A stretch of 64,000 nucleotides of DNA from Herbidospora sakaeratensis (lineage in GTDB: Bacteria > Actinomycetota > Actinomycetes > Streptosporangiales > Streptosporangiaceae): NCBI RefSeq assembly GCF_001570525.1, contig NZ_BBXC01000012.1:39140-103139 (forward strand). Reading direction: 5' to 3'. Under the pieces are notes generated by a model. The model was not told where the DNA came from and did not search any database. It saw nothing but the letters and a program-made list of their open reading frames with translations. A program made the position numbers and the translations under genes. Positions 15,934-24,642 of the stretch are shown here, in pieces (positions within the stretch are counted from its first letter, which is position 1; every line of letters begins with the position of its first letter).

Positions 15934-16935
15934 ATGGGGTGGACATGTCGGGGAATCGGGCTGGCCTTGCTGGTCGTGGTCCTGTGGGCGGTTCCGGCGC
16001 AGGCCGACGACGACGAGTTGTTCCGGTTCGCCGATCCCCGGATCACCGAGTCGAGCGGCCTCGCCGTCTCGCCGACGCATCCCGGGATCGTCTACACCCA
16101 CAACGACAGTGACGCCGGGGCCGTCTTCTACGCCGTCGACTCCGCGACGGGGCGGACCAAGGCGGCGTACACGATCGAGAACGCCGAGGCCCGCGATTGG
16201 GAGGGCATGGCGGCCTACCGTGACTCGTCGGGGCGCGGGGTGTTGTTCTTCGGCGACATCGGCGACAACCTCGACGGGGCGTGGTCGGACATCTCGGTCT
16301 ACAAGGTGACCGAGCCGGCCCGGCTGCGCAGTGGCACCGTCTCGGCGGTGCGGTATCGCTTCCGGTACGCCGACCAGGCGCGGAACGCCGAAGGTCTCAT
16401 GGTCGACCCTCGGACCGGTCGTGTCTACGTGGTGACCAAGGAGTTCGACGGGCTCGTCTACGCGGCGCCCAGGCAGCTGCGGACCGATCGGGTGAACGTG
16501 CTGAAGAAGGTGGGGTCGGCGCCGACCATGGCGACCGACGCGGCGTTCGCGCCGGACGGGTCGAGTTTCGTGATCCGGACCTACTTCTCGGCGACCCTCT
16601 ACCGGAAGATCGACGAGGAGATCTCGGGGGTGGGCATGCCCATGTTGCGGCAGGCGGAGTCGATCACCTACACGGCCGACGGGAAGGCGCTGCTGACCGG
16701 GTCGGAGGGGGCGCGCAGCCCGGTCGTGCGGGTTCCGCTGCCGGAGGGCGCCATGCCCAGCCCGTCGCCCACGCCGGAGGTCTCCGAGGCGGCCGAGCCG
16801 AGCCCGGCGGCGGCTGAGCCGGTGTCCGCCGAGTCGCAGGGGCCGAACACCGGGCTCATGATCGCTCTGTGGCTCGGGGTGGCCGTGGGGGCGGTCGGGA
16901 TCATCGTCGGGATCGCGCGTTGGGCCGGGCGCTGA
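15934..16935 (+). CDS. Secreted, C-terminally anchored beta-propeller-like protein
   Basis: 333 residues. A signal peptide (ALLVVVLWAVPAQA) is followed by a repetitive beta-rich body: PGIVYTHNDSDAGAVFYAVD, EGLMVDPRTGRVYVVTKEF and SITYTADGKALLTGSEG resemble blades of a propeller. Then come a Pro/Ser/Ala/Glu linker and a C-terminal membrane helix (MIALWLGVAVGAVGIIVGIA) with a short basic tail. It is therefore an extracytoplasmic domain tethered to the membrane, with no assigned ligand or catalytic residues. The ATG at 15934 has a GGCAGGA site and lies directly behind the repeat element. Confidence 0.7.
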   Translation: MGWTCRGIGLALLVVVLWAVPAQADDDELFRFADPRITESSGLAVSPTHPGIVYTHNDSDAGAVFYAVDSATGRTKAAYTIENAEARDWEGMAAYRDSSGRGVLFFGDIGDNLDGAWSDISVYKVTEPARLRSGTVSAVRYRFRYADQARNAEGLMVDPRTGRVYVVTKEFDGLVYAAPRQLRTDRVNVLKKVGSAPTMATDAAFAPDGSSFVIRTYFSATLYRKIDEEISGVGMPMLRQAESITYTADGKALLTGSEGARSPVVRVPLPEGAMPSPSPTPEVSEAAEPSPAAAEPVSAESQGPNTGLMIALWLGVAVGAVGIIVGIARWAGR

Positions 16936-17039
16936 GCTTGCGATTTGAGTGCTTTTGTCAGCCACATACCGGGATACTCACCGCGAATTGAGTAGGTGCT
17001 CCATAGCGCCCACATGGGGTTGAGCGGGATGGTTCCCGT

Positions 17040-19475
17040 ATGCACTCCGCCGGCTCTCCTGCCTGCCCCGACTGCGGTGTCCCACTGGACGGGTCACCTC
17101 GCCGCTGTCCCGCCTGCGAGCTTCCGCTCCACGGCCCGATCGCGGCGGAGTTGTGGCAGCTCGACCTCGCTCTGAACGATCTACGGGGGCGCGAGGCCCG
17201 GCTGCTGGGCAGGAGGACGGAGCTGCTCACCGCGCTCCGCGCCGCCGGAGAGCACCAGCCCACCGGCGCCTGGGCCGGGGGAGCCCAAGCGCCGGTGAGC
17301 GGCCCATCCGAGCAGGAGGCGGCGAGCGCAGGGCAGCGGACGGGCGCCCAGGGACAGCCTGGGTGGCAGCAGGGCGGGGGCGGTTTCCATGGTCCCGTCG
17401 CGCCGAAGCGGGAGATGTCGCCCTCCGCTGTCCGGAATCTGCTGCTCGGGCTCGGCGGGTTGCTGCTCGTCGTGGCCGCGTTCGTGTTCACGATCGTCAG
17501 CTGGGGTTCCGTCGGGATCGGGGGGCGGGCGGCGATTCTGGTCGGGTTCACCGCCTTCGCCTTCGCGGCGCCCTTCCTGCTGGTCAGGCGGAACCTCAAG
17601 GCGACCGCCGAGACCGTCGCCATCCTCGGGCTGGCGTTGTTCCTGCTCGACGGCTACGCCGCCTACCAGGTCTGGTTCGAGCCCGACGTCGACGCGCTGG
17701 CGTACACGGCGGTGCTGATCGCGCTGGCGGCGGGGGTGTTCGCCCTCTACGGCGGGTACGCCCGGTTGTCGTTGCCGGTCCCGGTCGCCATCGGGCTCGC
17801 GCAGTTCCCGCTCATCATTTCCATCGCCGACGAGACCGTCGCGCACGCCGCCGGGGCGCTGGTGCTCACCGCCGCGTTCGACCTCGTCGTCTGGACGCTG
17901 ACCCGCCGGAAGACCGCCCTGATCGGGCTGCTCGTCACCTGGGTCGTCGGCGTCTACATCGCGTTCTTCCAGTCGACGGCCTACCCCGACGACCTGGCGA
18001 AGGGGGTCGTCTACGGCGTCATCCTCGCCGTGGCCGCCGTCGAGGCCGCTTTCCTGGCCCGCAGGGCGACCAGGTTCCCGCTGGTCCCGATCATCGGGGG
18101 CGTCGTCGCGGGGGTGTTCGCGGTGCGGGCGCCGGTCGCGGCGGTCGTGCCGTTCGAGTGGGTCGTCCTGGTCGCGCCGGTCGCGGCGGGGGTGTTCGCG
18201 CTGGTGTTGCGGGGGCGGGCGCGCACGACCGCGCTGGTCGTGGGGGCGGTGGCGTCGATCGGCGTGCTGGCGCCGGTCCTCATCGTGGTGCGGGGGCCGC
18301 TCGACTGGGGGCACGGTGTCTGGTCGGCGAGCTGGGGCGCGGGGGCGGGCGACTACCTGAGCCGGTCGCCGTGGGTGCCGGGGGTGCCCGACCTGCTGCT
18401 GCTCGGGCTGATCACGGTCGCGCTGGCGCTGGTGGTGAAGCAGAAGGTCGTCGCGGTGCTCGCGGGGGCGCTGGCGGTCGCGTTCGTGCCGCCGGTGTTC
18501 GACCTGCCCTACCCCGTGATGATCGCAGTGCTGCTGGCGCTGACCGCCGGGATCGCGGCGGTGCGGCAGCCGGCGTTCGCCCGGCTCGCCCTCGGCGTCG
18601 GCGTGGTGGCCGTGGTGTGGGGGCTGGTCAGCGAGACGGCGACGCTCGTGGTGCTGGCCGCGCTCGTGGTGATCGCGGCGGGGGTGGCGGTCCGGGACGA
18701 GAAGTCGCGGACGTGGGCGGCGAACGTCGCGGTCGTGCACGCCGGCGGGTTCGTGGCGGCGGCCTGGCTGGCGGCCGATCTCCAGCCCCGGTTCCTCACG
18801 TTCGTGCTGCTCGCGGTGGCCGCCGCGGCCGCGCCCTGGCGGCGGACCGAGATCGGGGCCGGGGTGGCCGGGCTGGCGGGGCTGGCGGTCGTCCAGGACC
18901 TGAGGATGTTCAGTCTCGCGGCCGCCGCCGCCGGGGTGATCGCGACCGGGGTGGCGCTGCGCAAGGATCGCGGGAAGGTCGGCTACCTGGCCACCGCGCT
19001 GCTGCTGACGGCCTCGTGGTCGCGGCTGGTCGCCGAGGACGTCACCCTCGTCGAGGCCTACACCGCGCCGTTCTCGGCCGTGTTGCTGGTGTTCGGCTGG
19101 TGGAAGGCGCGGACCGGGTCGTCGTGGCGGGCCTACGGCGCGGGGTTGACCTTCACGCTGCTGCCGAGCCTGTTCGTGCTCTACGACCAGCCCGAAGGAT
19201 GGGTCAGGCCGCTGGCGCTCGGGATCGTGGCGCTGGGAGTGCTGGTGGTCGGGGCGCTGCGGCGGCTGCAGGCGCCCGCCGTGCTCGGCGGGTTCACGCT
19301 CGCGGCGGTGACCGTGCACGAGATCGCGCCCTGGGTGGCCGACCTGGTGCTCCTGGTGCCCCGGTGGGTGCCGATGGCCGTGGGCGGGCTGCTGTTGCTG
19401 CTGGTCGGGGCGACGTACGAGAGCCGGATCCGCGACGTCAAGCGGGTCGGCGCGGCGATCCGGGGTCTGCGGTGA
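17040..19475 (+). CDS. Large polytopic membrane protein with N-terminal zinc ribbon (SCO7613 C-terminal-domain-like)
   Basis: 811 residues. The N-terminus has two CxxC knuckles (CPDCGVPL and CPACELPL), a predicted zinc ribbon, followed by a helical segment and a Gln/Gly-rich linker. From about residue 135 on there are more than 20 hydrophobic helices rich in Val, Ala and Gly. This layout matches actinobacterial proteins annotated as SCO7613 C-terminal domain-containing membrane proteins, whose function is unknown. ATG start with a GAGCGGGA stretch upstream. It ends just before a hairpin at 19503-19539. Confidence 0.75.
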   Translation: MHSAGSPACPDCGVPLDGSPRRCPACELPLHGPIAAELWQLDLALNDLRGREARLLGRRTELLTALRAAGEHQPTGAWAGGAQAPVSGPSEQEAASAGQRTGAQGQPGWQQGGGGFHGPVAPKREMSPSAVRNLLLGLGGLLLVVAAFVFTIVSWGSVGIGGRAAILVGFTAFAFAAPFLLVRRNLKATAETVAILGLALFLLDGYAAYQVWFEPDVDALAYTAVLIALAAGVFALYGGYARLSLPVPVAIGLAQFPLIISIADETVAHAAGALVLTAAFDLVVWTLTRRKTALIGLLVTWVVGVYIAFFQSTAYPDDLAKGVVYGVILAVAAVEAAFLARRATRFPLVPIIGGVVAGVFAVRAPVAAVVPFEWVVLVAPVAAGVFALVLRGRARTTALVVGAVASIGVLAPVLIVVRGPLDWGHGVWSASWGAGAGDYLSRSPWVPGVPDLLLLGLITVALALVVKQKVVAVLAGALAVAFVPPVFDLPYPVMIAVLLALTAGIAAVRQPAFARLALGVGVVAVVWGLVSETATLVVLAALVVIAAGVAVRDEKSRTWAANVAVVHAGGFVAAAWLAADLQPRFLTFVLLAVAAAAAPWRRTEIGAGVAGLAGLAVVQDLRMFSLAAAAAGVIATGVALRKDRGKVGYLATALLLTASWSRLVAEDVTLVEAYTAPFSAVLLVFGWWKARTGSSWRAYGAGLTFTLLPSLFVLYDQPEGWVRPLALGIVALGVLVVGALRRLQAPAVLGGFTLAAVTVHEIAPWVADLVLLVPRWVPMAVGGLLLLLVGATYESRIRDVKRVGAAIRGLR

Positions 19476-19502
19476 ATCGTGTCTTTTAGGCAGATTCCCG
19501 GC

Positions 19503-19539
19503 GGAAGACGCTGTCGGCCTTCGGCCGTCAGCGTCTTCC
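19503..19539. terminator. Bidirectional hairpin terminator between convergent genes
   Basis: GGAAGACGCTG (19503-19513) pairs with CAGCGTCTTCC (19529-19539). An inner CGGCC-TTC-GGCCG stem continues it after one mismatch. The stop codon of the minus-strand gene (19528-19530) lies inside the hairpin. Confidence 0.75.
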
Positions 19540-19893
19540 TTCGACGAACTCCTCGCCCCTGAGCGCGCGTTCGACCAGGGCGATCGACTCGGCGAGGGCG
19601 ACGAGCCGGGGGCCCTCCCGGCGGTAGACCTCCAGGACCGCCTCGACCACGTGGGGCGGCAGGTGCTCCTTCAGGTCGACGGCCGCGTCGCGGTAGCCCG
19701 CCCGCGCGCCCTCGACCTGGGCGCGCACGGTGTGGCCGGCCATGCGGGCCAGCGCGAGCGGATGGCGGCGCAGCACCCCGTAGGCGCGGTAGTCGGGCGG
19801 CACCGCGTCGAGCAGCCAGTTGACGGCCGACGTCTGCCAGTCGGGGCTGCCCGGTGGGCGTACTTCGGGTGGCCATCCCGGTGGAACGTACAC
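19528..19893 (-). CDS. Conserved hypothetical protein
   Basis: 121 residues, mainly helical. It starts with a Pro-rich lead (YVPPGWPPEVRPPG) and continues with WLLDAVPPDYRAYGVLRRHPLALARMA and an alternating charged/hydrophobic helix ending in ALRGEEF. I know no function. I chose the GTG at 19893 because a -10-like TAATAT (19906-19901) lies exactly 7 nt upstream, fitting a leaderless transcript; longer frames run into lhgO. It shares a symmetric promoter with lhgO, suggesting co-expression. Confidence 0.65.
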   Translation of the reverse strand: MYVPPGWPPEVRPPGSPDWQTSAVNWLLDAVPPDYRAYGVLRRHPLALARMAGHTVRAQVEGARAGYRDAAVDLKEHLPPHVVEAVLEVYRREGPRLVALAESIALVERALRGEEFVEGRR

Positions 19894-19896
19894 GTG

Positions 19897-19911
19897 TTCG
19901 ATATTATCGAA
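19897..19911. promoter_or_regulatory. Palindromic bidirectional leaderless promoter
   Basis: TTCGATATTATCGAA is a palindrome with 7-bp arms around one central base. On the plus strand it supplies TATTAT (19902-19907), 7 nt before the lhgO ATG (19915). On the minus strand it supplies TAATAT (19906-19901), 7 nt before the GTG at 19893. The two start codons are only 21 bp apart and neither has a ribosome-binding site. Confidence 0.6.
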
Positions 19912-19914
19912 GGC

Positions 19915-21069
19915 ATGAAGATCGGGGTGGTCGGCGCCGGCATCCTCGGGCTCGCGGTGGCGCGCGAGCTGACCTCCCGGGGCGCCGAGGTGACCGTGCT
20001 CGAGAAGGAAGACCGCGTCGCCGCCCACCAGACCGGGCACAACAGCGGGGTCGTGCACGCCGGGATCTACTACCGGCCGGGGTCGTTGAAGGCGCGGTTG
20101 TGCCGCGAAGGGGTCGCGCTGCTGCGCGACTACTGCCGGGAGCACCGGCTGCCCTACGACGAGATCGGCAAGCTGGTGATCGCCTCGACGAGGGCCGAGC
20201 GGGCGGGGCTGCGCGAGATCGCGGCCAGGGCGCGCGCGAACGGCGTACCGGACATCACCGAGCTCGACGCCCTCGGCCTGCGCGAGATCGAACCCCATGC
20301 GGTCGGCGTCGCCGCCGTCCATTCTCCCCGCACCGCCGTCGCCGACTTTCCCGCCGTCGCCCGGCATCTCGCCGCATCCTTGGATGTACGGCTCTCGCAC
20401 CCCGTGCCGGCCGTCCACGAGTCGGCCACGGGTGTGGCGGCGGGCGGCCTGCGCTTCGACCGCCTGGTGGTCTGCGCCGGCCTGGGCACCGACGCCCTGG
20501 CGGGCCGGGGAGAGGTGCGCGTCGTCCCGTTCCGCGGCGAGTACTTCCGCCTGACCGGCCACGCGAAAGCCCTGGTCAAGGGCCTCATCTATCCCGTTCC
20601 CGACCCGCGTTACCCCTTCCTCGGCGTCCACCTCACCCGACGGATCGACGGCGAGGTGCTGGTCGGGCCCAACGCGATCATGGCACTGGCGCTCGAAGGC
20701 TACTCGTGGCGCGACGTGCGGCTGGGCGAGCTGGCCCGCATCCTCGCCTGGCCCGGCACCCGCAGGATGGCCCGCCGCCACTGGCTGACCGGCCTGCGCG
20801 AACTGAACGGCTCGCTGCGGCCGTCGGCGTTCCTCAAGGCGGCCCGCCGCTACGTGCCCGCGCTCACCGGGGGCGACCTGGTCAGGGCGGGCAGCGGGGT
20901 GCGGGCCCAGGCGGTCGGCCGCGACGGCGCGCTGATCGACGACTTCGCCATCGACCGCCACGGGCGGGTCCTGATCGTGCGCAACGCGCCCTCTCCGGCG
21001 GCGACGTCGAGCTTCGCCATCGCCCGGCATGTGGCTGATTTGACGGCAACCTTAAGCGATTCTTCATAA
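19915..21069 (+). CDS. lhgO: L-2-hydroxyglutarate oxidase
   Basis: 384 residues. The N-terminal FAD-binding motif is VGAGILGLAVARELTSRG, followed by the LhgO-type HQTGHNSGVVHAGIYYRPGSLKARLC segment that is diagnostic of this DAO-family branch. Later PFRGEYFRL, PVPDPRYPFLGVHLT and RAGSGVRAQAVG also match. It oxidises L-2-hydroxyglutarate to 2-oxoglutarate and passes electrons to the quinone pool. The ATG at 19915 is supported by the leaderless promoter spacing. The third-last sense region contains a rare TTA leucine codon (21052-21054). Confidence 0.92.
   Translation: MKIGVVGAGILGLAVARELTSRGAEVTVLEKEDRVAAHQTGHNSGVVHAGIYYRPGSLKARLCREGVALLRDYCREHRLPYDEIGKLVIASTRAERAGLREIAARARANGVPDITELDALGLREIEPHAVGVAAVHSPRTAVADFPAVARHLAASLDVRLSHPVPAVHESATGVAAGGLRFDRLVVCAGLGTDALAGRGEVRVVPFRGEYFRLTGHAKALVKGLIYPVPDPRYPFLGVHLTRRIDGEVLVGPNAIMALALEGYSWRDVRLGELARILAWPGTRRMARRHWLTGLRELNGSLRPSAFLKAARRYVPALTGGDLVRAGSGVRAQAVGRDGALIDDFAIDRHGRVLIVRNAPSPAATSSFAIARHVADLTATLSDSS
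21040..21069 (+). promoter_or_regulatory. Possible promoter of the first two-component operon
   Basis: TTGACG (21040-21045) and TCATAA (21064-21069) are spaced by 18 nt and lie inside the last codons of lhgO. The response-regulator start follows about 40 nt later. The hexamers are imperfect. Confidence 0.35.
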
Positions 21070-21108
21070 AGTGCTCAGGTACGCCCCCCATCGTCCGAGA
21101 AGATGCTC

Positions 21109-21807
21109 ATGGTGACTCCCGAAGCCCGACTGCTGATCGTCGAAGACGAGCCGAACATCCTCGAACTGCTGGCCGCGAGCCTGCGGTACGCCGGCTTCGA
21201 GGTCAGCACCGCGTCCAGCGGCACCGAGGGAGTCGCCGCGGCCACCCGTCACCGGCCCGACCTGATCGTGCTCGACGTGATGCTGCCCGACATGGACGGC
21301 TTCGACGTCGTCCGGCGGCTGCGCGGCGGCGGCACCTTCACCCCCGTCGTCTTCCTGACCGCCCGCGACGCCACCGAAGACAAGATCCGCGGCCTGACGC
21401 TGGGCGGCGACGACTACGTCACCAAGCCGTTCTCGCTCGAAGAGGTCATCGCCCGCATCCGGGCCGTGCTGCGCCGCACCGCCGGCGACCCGACCGCGCC
21501 GCCGCCCCGGCTGACCTTCGCCGACATCGAGCTCGACGAGGAGTCCCACGAGGTCTGGCGGTCGGGCAACCCGGTGCCGCTGTCGCCGACCGAGTTCAAG
21601 CTGCTGCGCTACTTCATGGCCAACGCCGGGCGGGTGCTCTCGAAGGCGCAGATCCTCGACCACGTGTGGGACTACGACTTCCGGGGCGACGCCGGGATCG
21701 TCGAGTCCTACGTGTCGGTGCTCCGGCGCAAGATCGACAGCCGGTCGGCGCCGAGGTTGATCCACACCCTGCGCGGTGTCGGCTACGTGATGCGAACCTC
21801 GGCCTGA
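21109..21807 (+). CDS. OmpR-family response regulator (system 1)
   Basis: The receiver domain occupies residues 1-120: acidic pair VEDEPN, phospho-acceptor Asp in LIVLDVMLPDMDG, Thr in FLTARD and Lys in YVTKPF. The winged-helix effector domain follows (LSPTEFKLLRYFMANAGRVLSKAQILDHVW to LRRKIDSR and LRGVGYVMR). I prefer the ATG at 21109 because GAGAAG lies 6 nt upstream; an ATG at 21103 is too close to it. The sensor kinase gene follows after 4 bp. It probably controls the efflux genes between the two systems. Confidence 0.93.
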   Translation: MVTPEARLLIVEDEPNILELLAASLRYAGFEVSTASSGTEGVAAATRHRPDLIVLDVMLPDMDGFDVVRRLRGGGTFTPVVFLTARDATEDKIRGLTLGGDDYVTKPFSLEEVIARIRAVLRRTAGDPTAPPPRLTFADIELDEESHEVWRSGNPVPLSPTEFKLLRYFMANAGRVLSKAQILDHVWDYDFRGDAGIVESYVSVLRRKIDSRSAPRLIHTLRGVGYVMRTSA

Positions 21808-21811
21808 CGAC

Positions 21812-23203
21812 ATGAGCCGGGTGTCGCTGCGTACGAAGCTGATCGCGGCGATGCTCGCCCTGGTCGCCTGGACCCTGCTGGTGATCGGCGCGGCCAGCGT
21901 CTCCCTCTTACGCAGCTACCTGATCGACCGCGTCGACGAGCAGGTGGCCAAGCTCAGCGTCCAGACGCTCGCGCGGCTCGCGCACAGCGGCGACCTGACC
22001 TATTCGATGCAGCGGCTGCCGCCCGAGGGCCTGGTGCAGGTCGTCGAGGCCGACGGCACGGTCGGCCCGACGGCGGCCGGCGAATCGGTGGTCGGCGGCC
22101 CGAGCCCGGCCGACCTGCCGCCCCCGGGCGAGATCGCGACCCGGTCGGCCGACGGCGTGTCGTGGCGGGTCAAGACCGTGCCGCTGGCGAGCGACCGCAC
22201 CCTGGTCACGGCCATCGCGCTCGGCGGGGTCACCCAGATCACGAGCCGGCTGGGCCTGATCGTCATCCTGGGCGGCGCGGTGGTGCTGGCGCTGGCGGGC
22301 GCGATCGGGATCCTGCTGGTCCGGCGCAGCCTGCGCCCGCTGGCCGAGATCGAGCGCACGGCCGGATCGATCGCCGCCGGCAACATGAGCAGCCGCATCC
22401 CCGACCGCGACCCGCGTACCGAGGTCGGCCGGCTGGCCCGGTCGCTGAACGGCATGCTCGCCCAGATCGAGAAGGCCTTCGACGACCGGTCGCGCTCGGA
22501 GGCGGCGGCCCGGGAGTCGGAGGAGCGCATGCGCCGGTTCGTCGCCGACGCGTCCCACGAACTCCGCACTCCGCTGACCTCCATCCGCGGGTACGCCGAA
22601 TTCCACCGTCAGGCCCCGCAGACCGACGTGACGCGGCTGATGCGGCGCATCGAGAGCGAGGCCGAACGGATGAGCCTCCTCGTCGAAGACCTGCTCCTGC
22701 TCGCCCGCCTCGACCAGCAGCGCCCCCTCGCCTCGAAGCCGGTCGACCTGCTGGCCATCGCGGGCGACGCCGTCCAGGACGCGCGCATCCTGTCGCCCGG
22801 CCGGGCGATCTCCCTGGCGGTCGAGGGCACGACCGCGCCGATCGTGTCGGGCGACGAGGTGCGGTTACGGCAGGTCGTCGGCAACCTGATGTCCAACGCC
22901 CTGGCCCATACGCCCGATGGGGTGCCGGTGATGGTGACCGTCGGCGCGGCCGGGACCGAGGCGTTCGTCGAGGTCGCCGACAAGGGGCCCGGGATGACCG
23001 CCGACGAGGCGGCGCGCGTCTTCGAACGTTTCTACCGCGCCGACCCGGCCCGCACCCACGACGAGTCGTCGGGCGCCGGGCTGGGGTTGTCGATCGTGTC
23101 GTCGCTGGTGAAGGCCCATGGAGGGACCGTGACCCTGGAGACGTCGCCGGGGGCGGGCGCGGCGTTCCGCGTGGTGTTGCGCCTGGAGCCGGAGCAGGAC
23201 TAG
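21812..23203 (+). CDS. Sensor histidine kinase (system 1)
   Basis: 463 residues. Two membrane helices (residues ~11-33 and ~145-170) enclose an extracytoplasmic sensor of ~110 residues. A HAMP domain follows (RRSLRPLAEIERTAGSIAAG). The H-box is ADASHELRTPLTSIRGYAEF; the N-box (LMSNALAHTP), G1 (VADKGPGM) and G2 (GAGLGLSIV) boxes are intact. Two rare TTA codons occur (21908-21910 and 22865-22867). The stop codon overlaps the stop of the convergent adaptor gene in a CTAG tetranucleotide. Confidence 0.93.
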   Translation: MSRVSLRTKLIAAMLALVAWTLLVIGAASVSLLRSYLIDRVDEQVAKLSVQTLARLAHSGDLTYSMQRLPPEGLVQVVEADGTVGPTAAGESVVGGPSPADLPPPGEIATRSADGVSWRVKTVPLASDRTLVTAIALGGVTQITSRLGLIVILGGAVVLALAGAIGILLVRRSLRPLAEIERTAGSIAAGNMSSRIPDRDPRTEVGRLARSLNGMLAQIEKAFDDRSRSEAAARESEERMRRFVADASHELRTPLTSIRGYAEFHRQAPQTDVTRLMRRIESEAERMSLLVEDLLLLARLDQQRPLASKPVDLLAIAGDAVQDARILSPGRAISLAVEGTTAPIVSGDEVRLRQVVGNLMSNALAHTPDGVPVMVTVGAAGTEAFVEVADKGPGMTADEAARVFERFYRADPARTHDESSGAGLGLSIVSSLVKAHGGTVTLETSPGAGAAFRVVLRLEPEQD

Positions 23204-24558
23204 AGGCCGGGGAAACCCTCGTCGGGGAAGCCGCCTTCGGGGGTGCCCGGAAGCGCCACCTGCTCGCCCTCGGTCAGGCCGCCGGTGATCTCCACCGTGG
23301 TGTCGCTGCGCACGCCCGTGGTGACCTTACGCTTCGCGCCGCCGGGCAGGGTGACCGTGTCGTTCTGGACGGCCCTGGCCGGGACGTAGACGACATTGGG
23401 TGATTCGCCCGTGACGACCTGGACGGTCGCGGACTGGCCGAGGAGGAGGCCGGCGGGCTGGTCGTCGAACGAGATGGTGACGCCGTAGCGGACCAGCCGG
23501 TCGGTCGTGGTGGCCATGGGGTCGATGTGCGAGACCGTGCCCTGGTAGGCGCCCTCGGCCAGGGTGATGACGGCCTGCTGGCCGGTTTTCAGGGTGCCGA
23601 TGTCCGACTGGGTGAACAGGGCCTTGACCTGGAGGTCGGTCAGGTCGCCGAGGCTGACGAAGGCCCCCTCGGTGTAGGGGTCGCCCGCGACGCCGCCGAC
23701 CTGGAGGACGGTGCCGGCCGAGGGGGCCTTGATGACGACGCCTTTCAGGGCGTCCCTGGCGGCGGTCAGGTCGTTCTCGGCCTTGGTGACGGCGGCTTCT
23801 GCTTCGGCCTCGGTCATCTGCGGGCCGCCGCCTTGCTGTTGCTGCGGGAGGCGGGCGCCGCCGCCTTGGGGGCGCTGCTGCTCCTGCTGCGGAGGCTGCT
23901 GGTCGCAGGATGGGCTCGGGCTCGGGGTCGGCGTCGGAGAAGGCGAAGGCGAAGGCGACGACGACGGCGATGGGGACGGCTCGGTCGCGGGGTCGAGGTG
24001 GACTTCCGCTTCCCCCTGCCGCCACGGCTTCTCCGATGGCACCGGAGACTTGGTGAACGACACCGCAGCGGCACGGATGCCGCTGGGCGAGCTCGACGGC
24101 TTCGCCCTGGCTGTAGGTGACGGCTTGCCGTTCGTGGGCGGGCAGTTCGTTTGGGGCTGTCGGCTGGGGGGCGCGGAGGAGCCGCCCGTCGCGCCCGAGC
24201 CGTCGACCGTGTCGAGTCGTTCCTCCGCCGCGGCCAGGGCGGCCTTCGCCGCGGCGTAGTCCTCGCGGGCGATCGTGTCGTCGATCCGGGCCAGCAGGTC
24301 GCCCTTGCGGACCTGGTCGCCGATCTTGACGTACACCTTCTCGACCGTCCCGGCCGTCGAGAAGGCCAGGTCGTGGATGCCGTCGTCCACGGTGTTCCCG
24401 GCGGCGGCGGCGACCGAGGTCACGTCGCCGCGGGCGGCGGCGACGAGTTCCACGTCAGGCAGGGCCGGCGGGTCCTCCGAGAGCAGGATCACGCCGGTGG
24501 TCGCCAGGGCGGCGGCGGCCAGGGCCAGGCCGCCGGCGCGGAGCCGGGTACGAGTCAT
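23200..24558 (-). CDS. Efflux periplasmic adaptor (HlyD/MacA type) with low-complexity insertion
   Basis: 452 residues. An N-terminal membrane anchor (GLALAAAALATTGVILL) is followed by the first lipoyl half (TAGTVEKVYVKIGDQVRKGDLLARIDD). Where MacA-like proteins have a long alpha-hairpin there is a ~130-residue region rich in Pro, Ser, Gln and Gly, with SPSP and QQQQ runs and a single Cys. The second lipoyl half (VIKAPSAGTVLQVGGVAGDPYTEG) and the beta-barrel (FTQSDIGTLKTGQQAVIT) follow. It is divergent from the second adaptor. It probably works with the adjacent MacB-type transporter or senses envelope state. Confidence 0.85.
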   Translation of the reverse strand: MTRTRLRAGGLALAAAALATTGVILLSEDPPALPDVELVAAARGDVTSVAAAAGNTVDDGIHDLAFSTAGTVEKVYVKIGDQVRKGDLLARIDDTIAREDYAAAKAALAAAEERLDTVDGSGATGGSSAPPSRQPQTNCPPTNGKPSPTARAKPSSSPSGIRAAAVSFTKSPVPSEKPWRQGEAEVHLDPATEPSPSPSSSPSPSPSPTPTPSPSPSCDQQPPQQEQQRPQGGGARLPQQQQGGGPQMTEAEAEAAVTKAENDLTAARDALKGVVIKAPSAGTVLQVGGVAGDPYTEGAFVSLGDLTDLQVKALFTQSDIGTLKTGQQAVITLAEGAYQGTVSHIDPMATTTDRLVRYGVTISFDDQPAGLLLGQSATVQVVTGESPNVVYVPARAVQNDTVTLPGGAKRKVTTGVRSDTTVEITGGLTEGEQVALPGTPEGGFPDEGFPGL

Positions 24559-24642
24559 GGCTCGTCATCCTGGTGACCGCGTGTCATGTTCCGCTGAGCC
24601 GAAACTGCGAGTTGCCTGTGGACCCTTGACAGGAAACGTTCA

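Noticed and set aside
23700-24210. Frameshift in the first adaptor gene producing the low-complexity region
   Set aside because: Both lipoyl halves are in the same frame and the SPSP/QQ composition is typical of real actinobacterial linkers.
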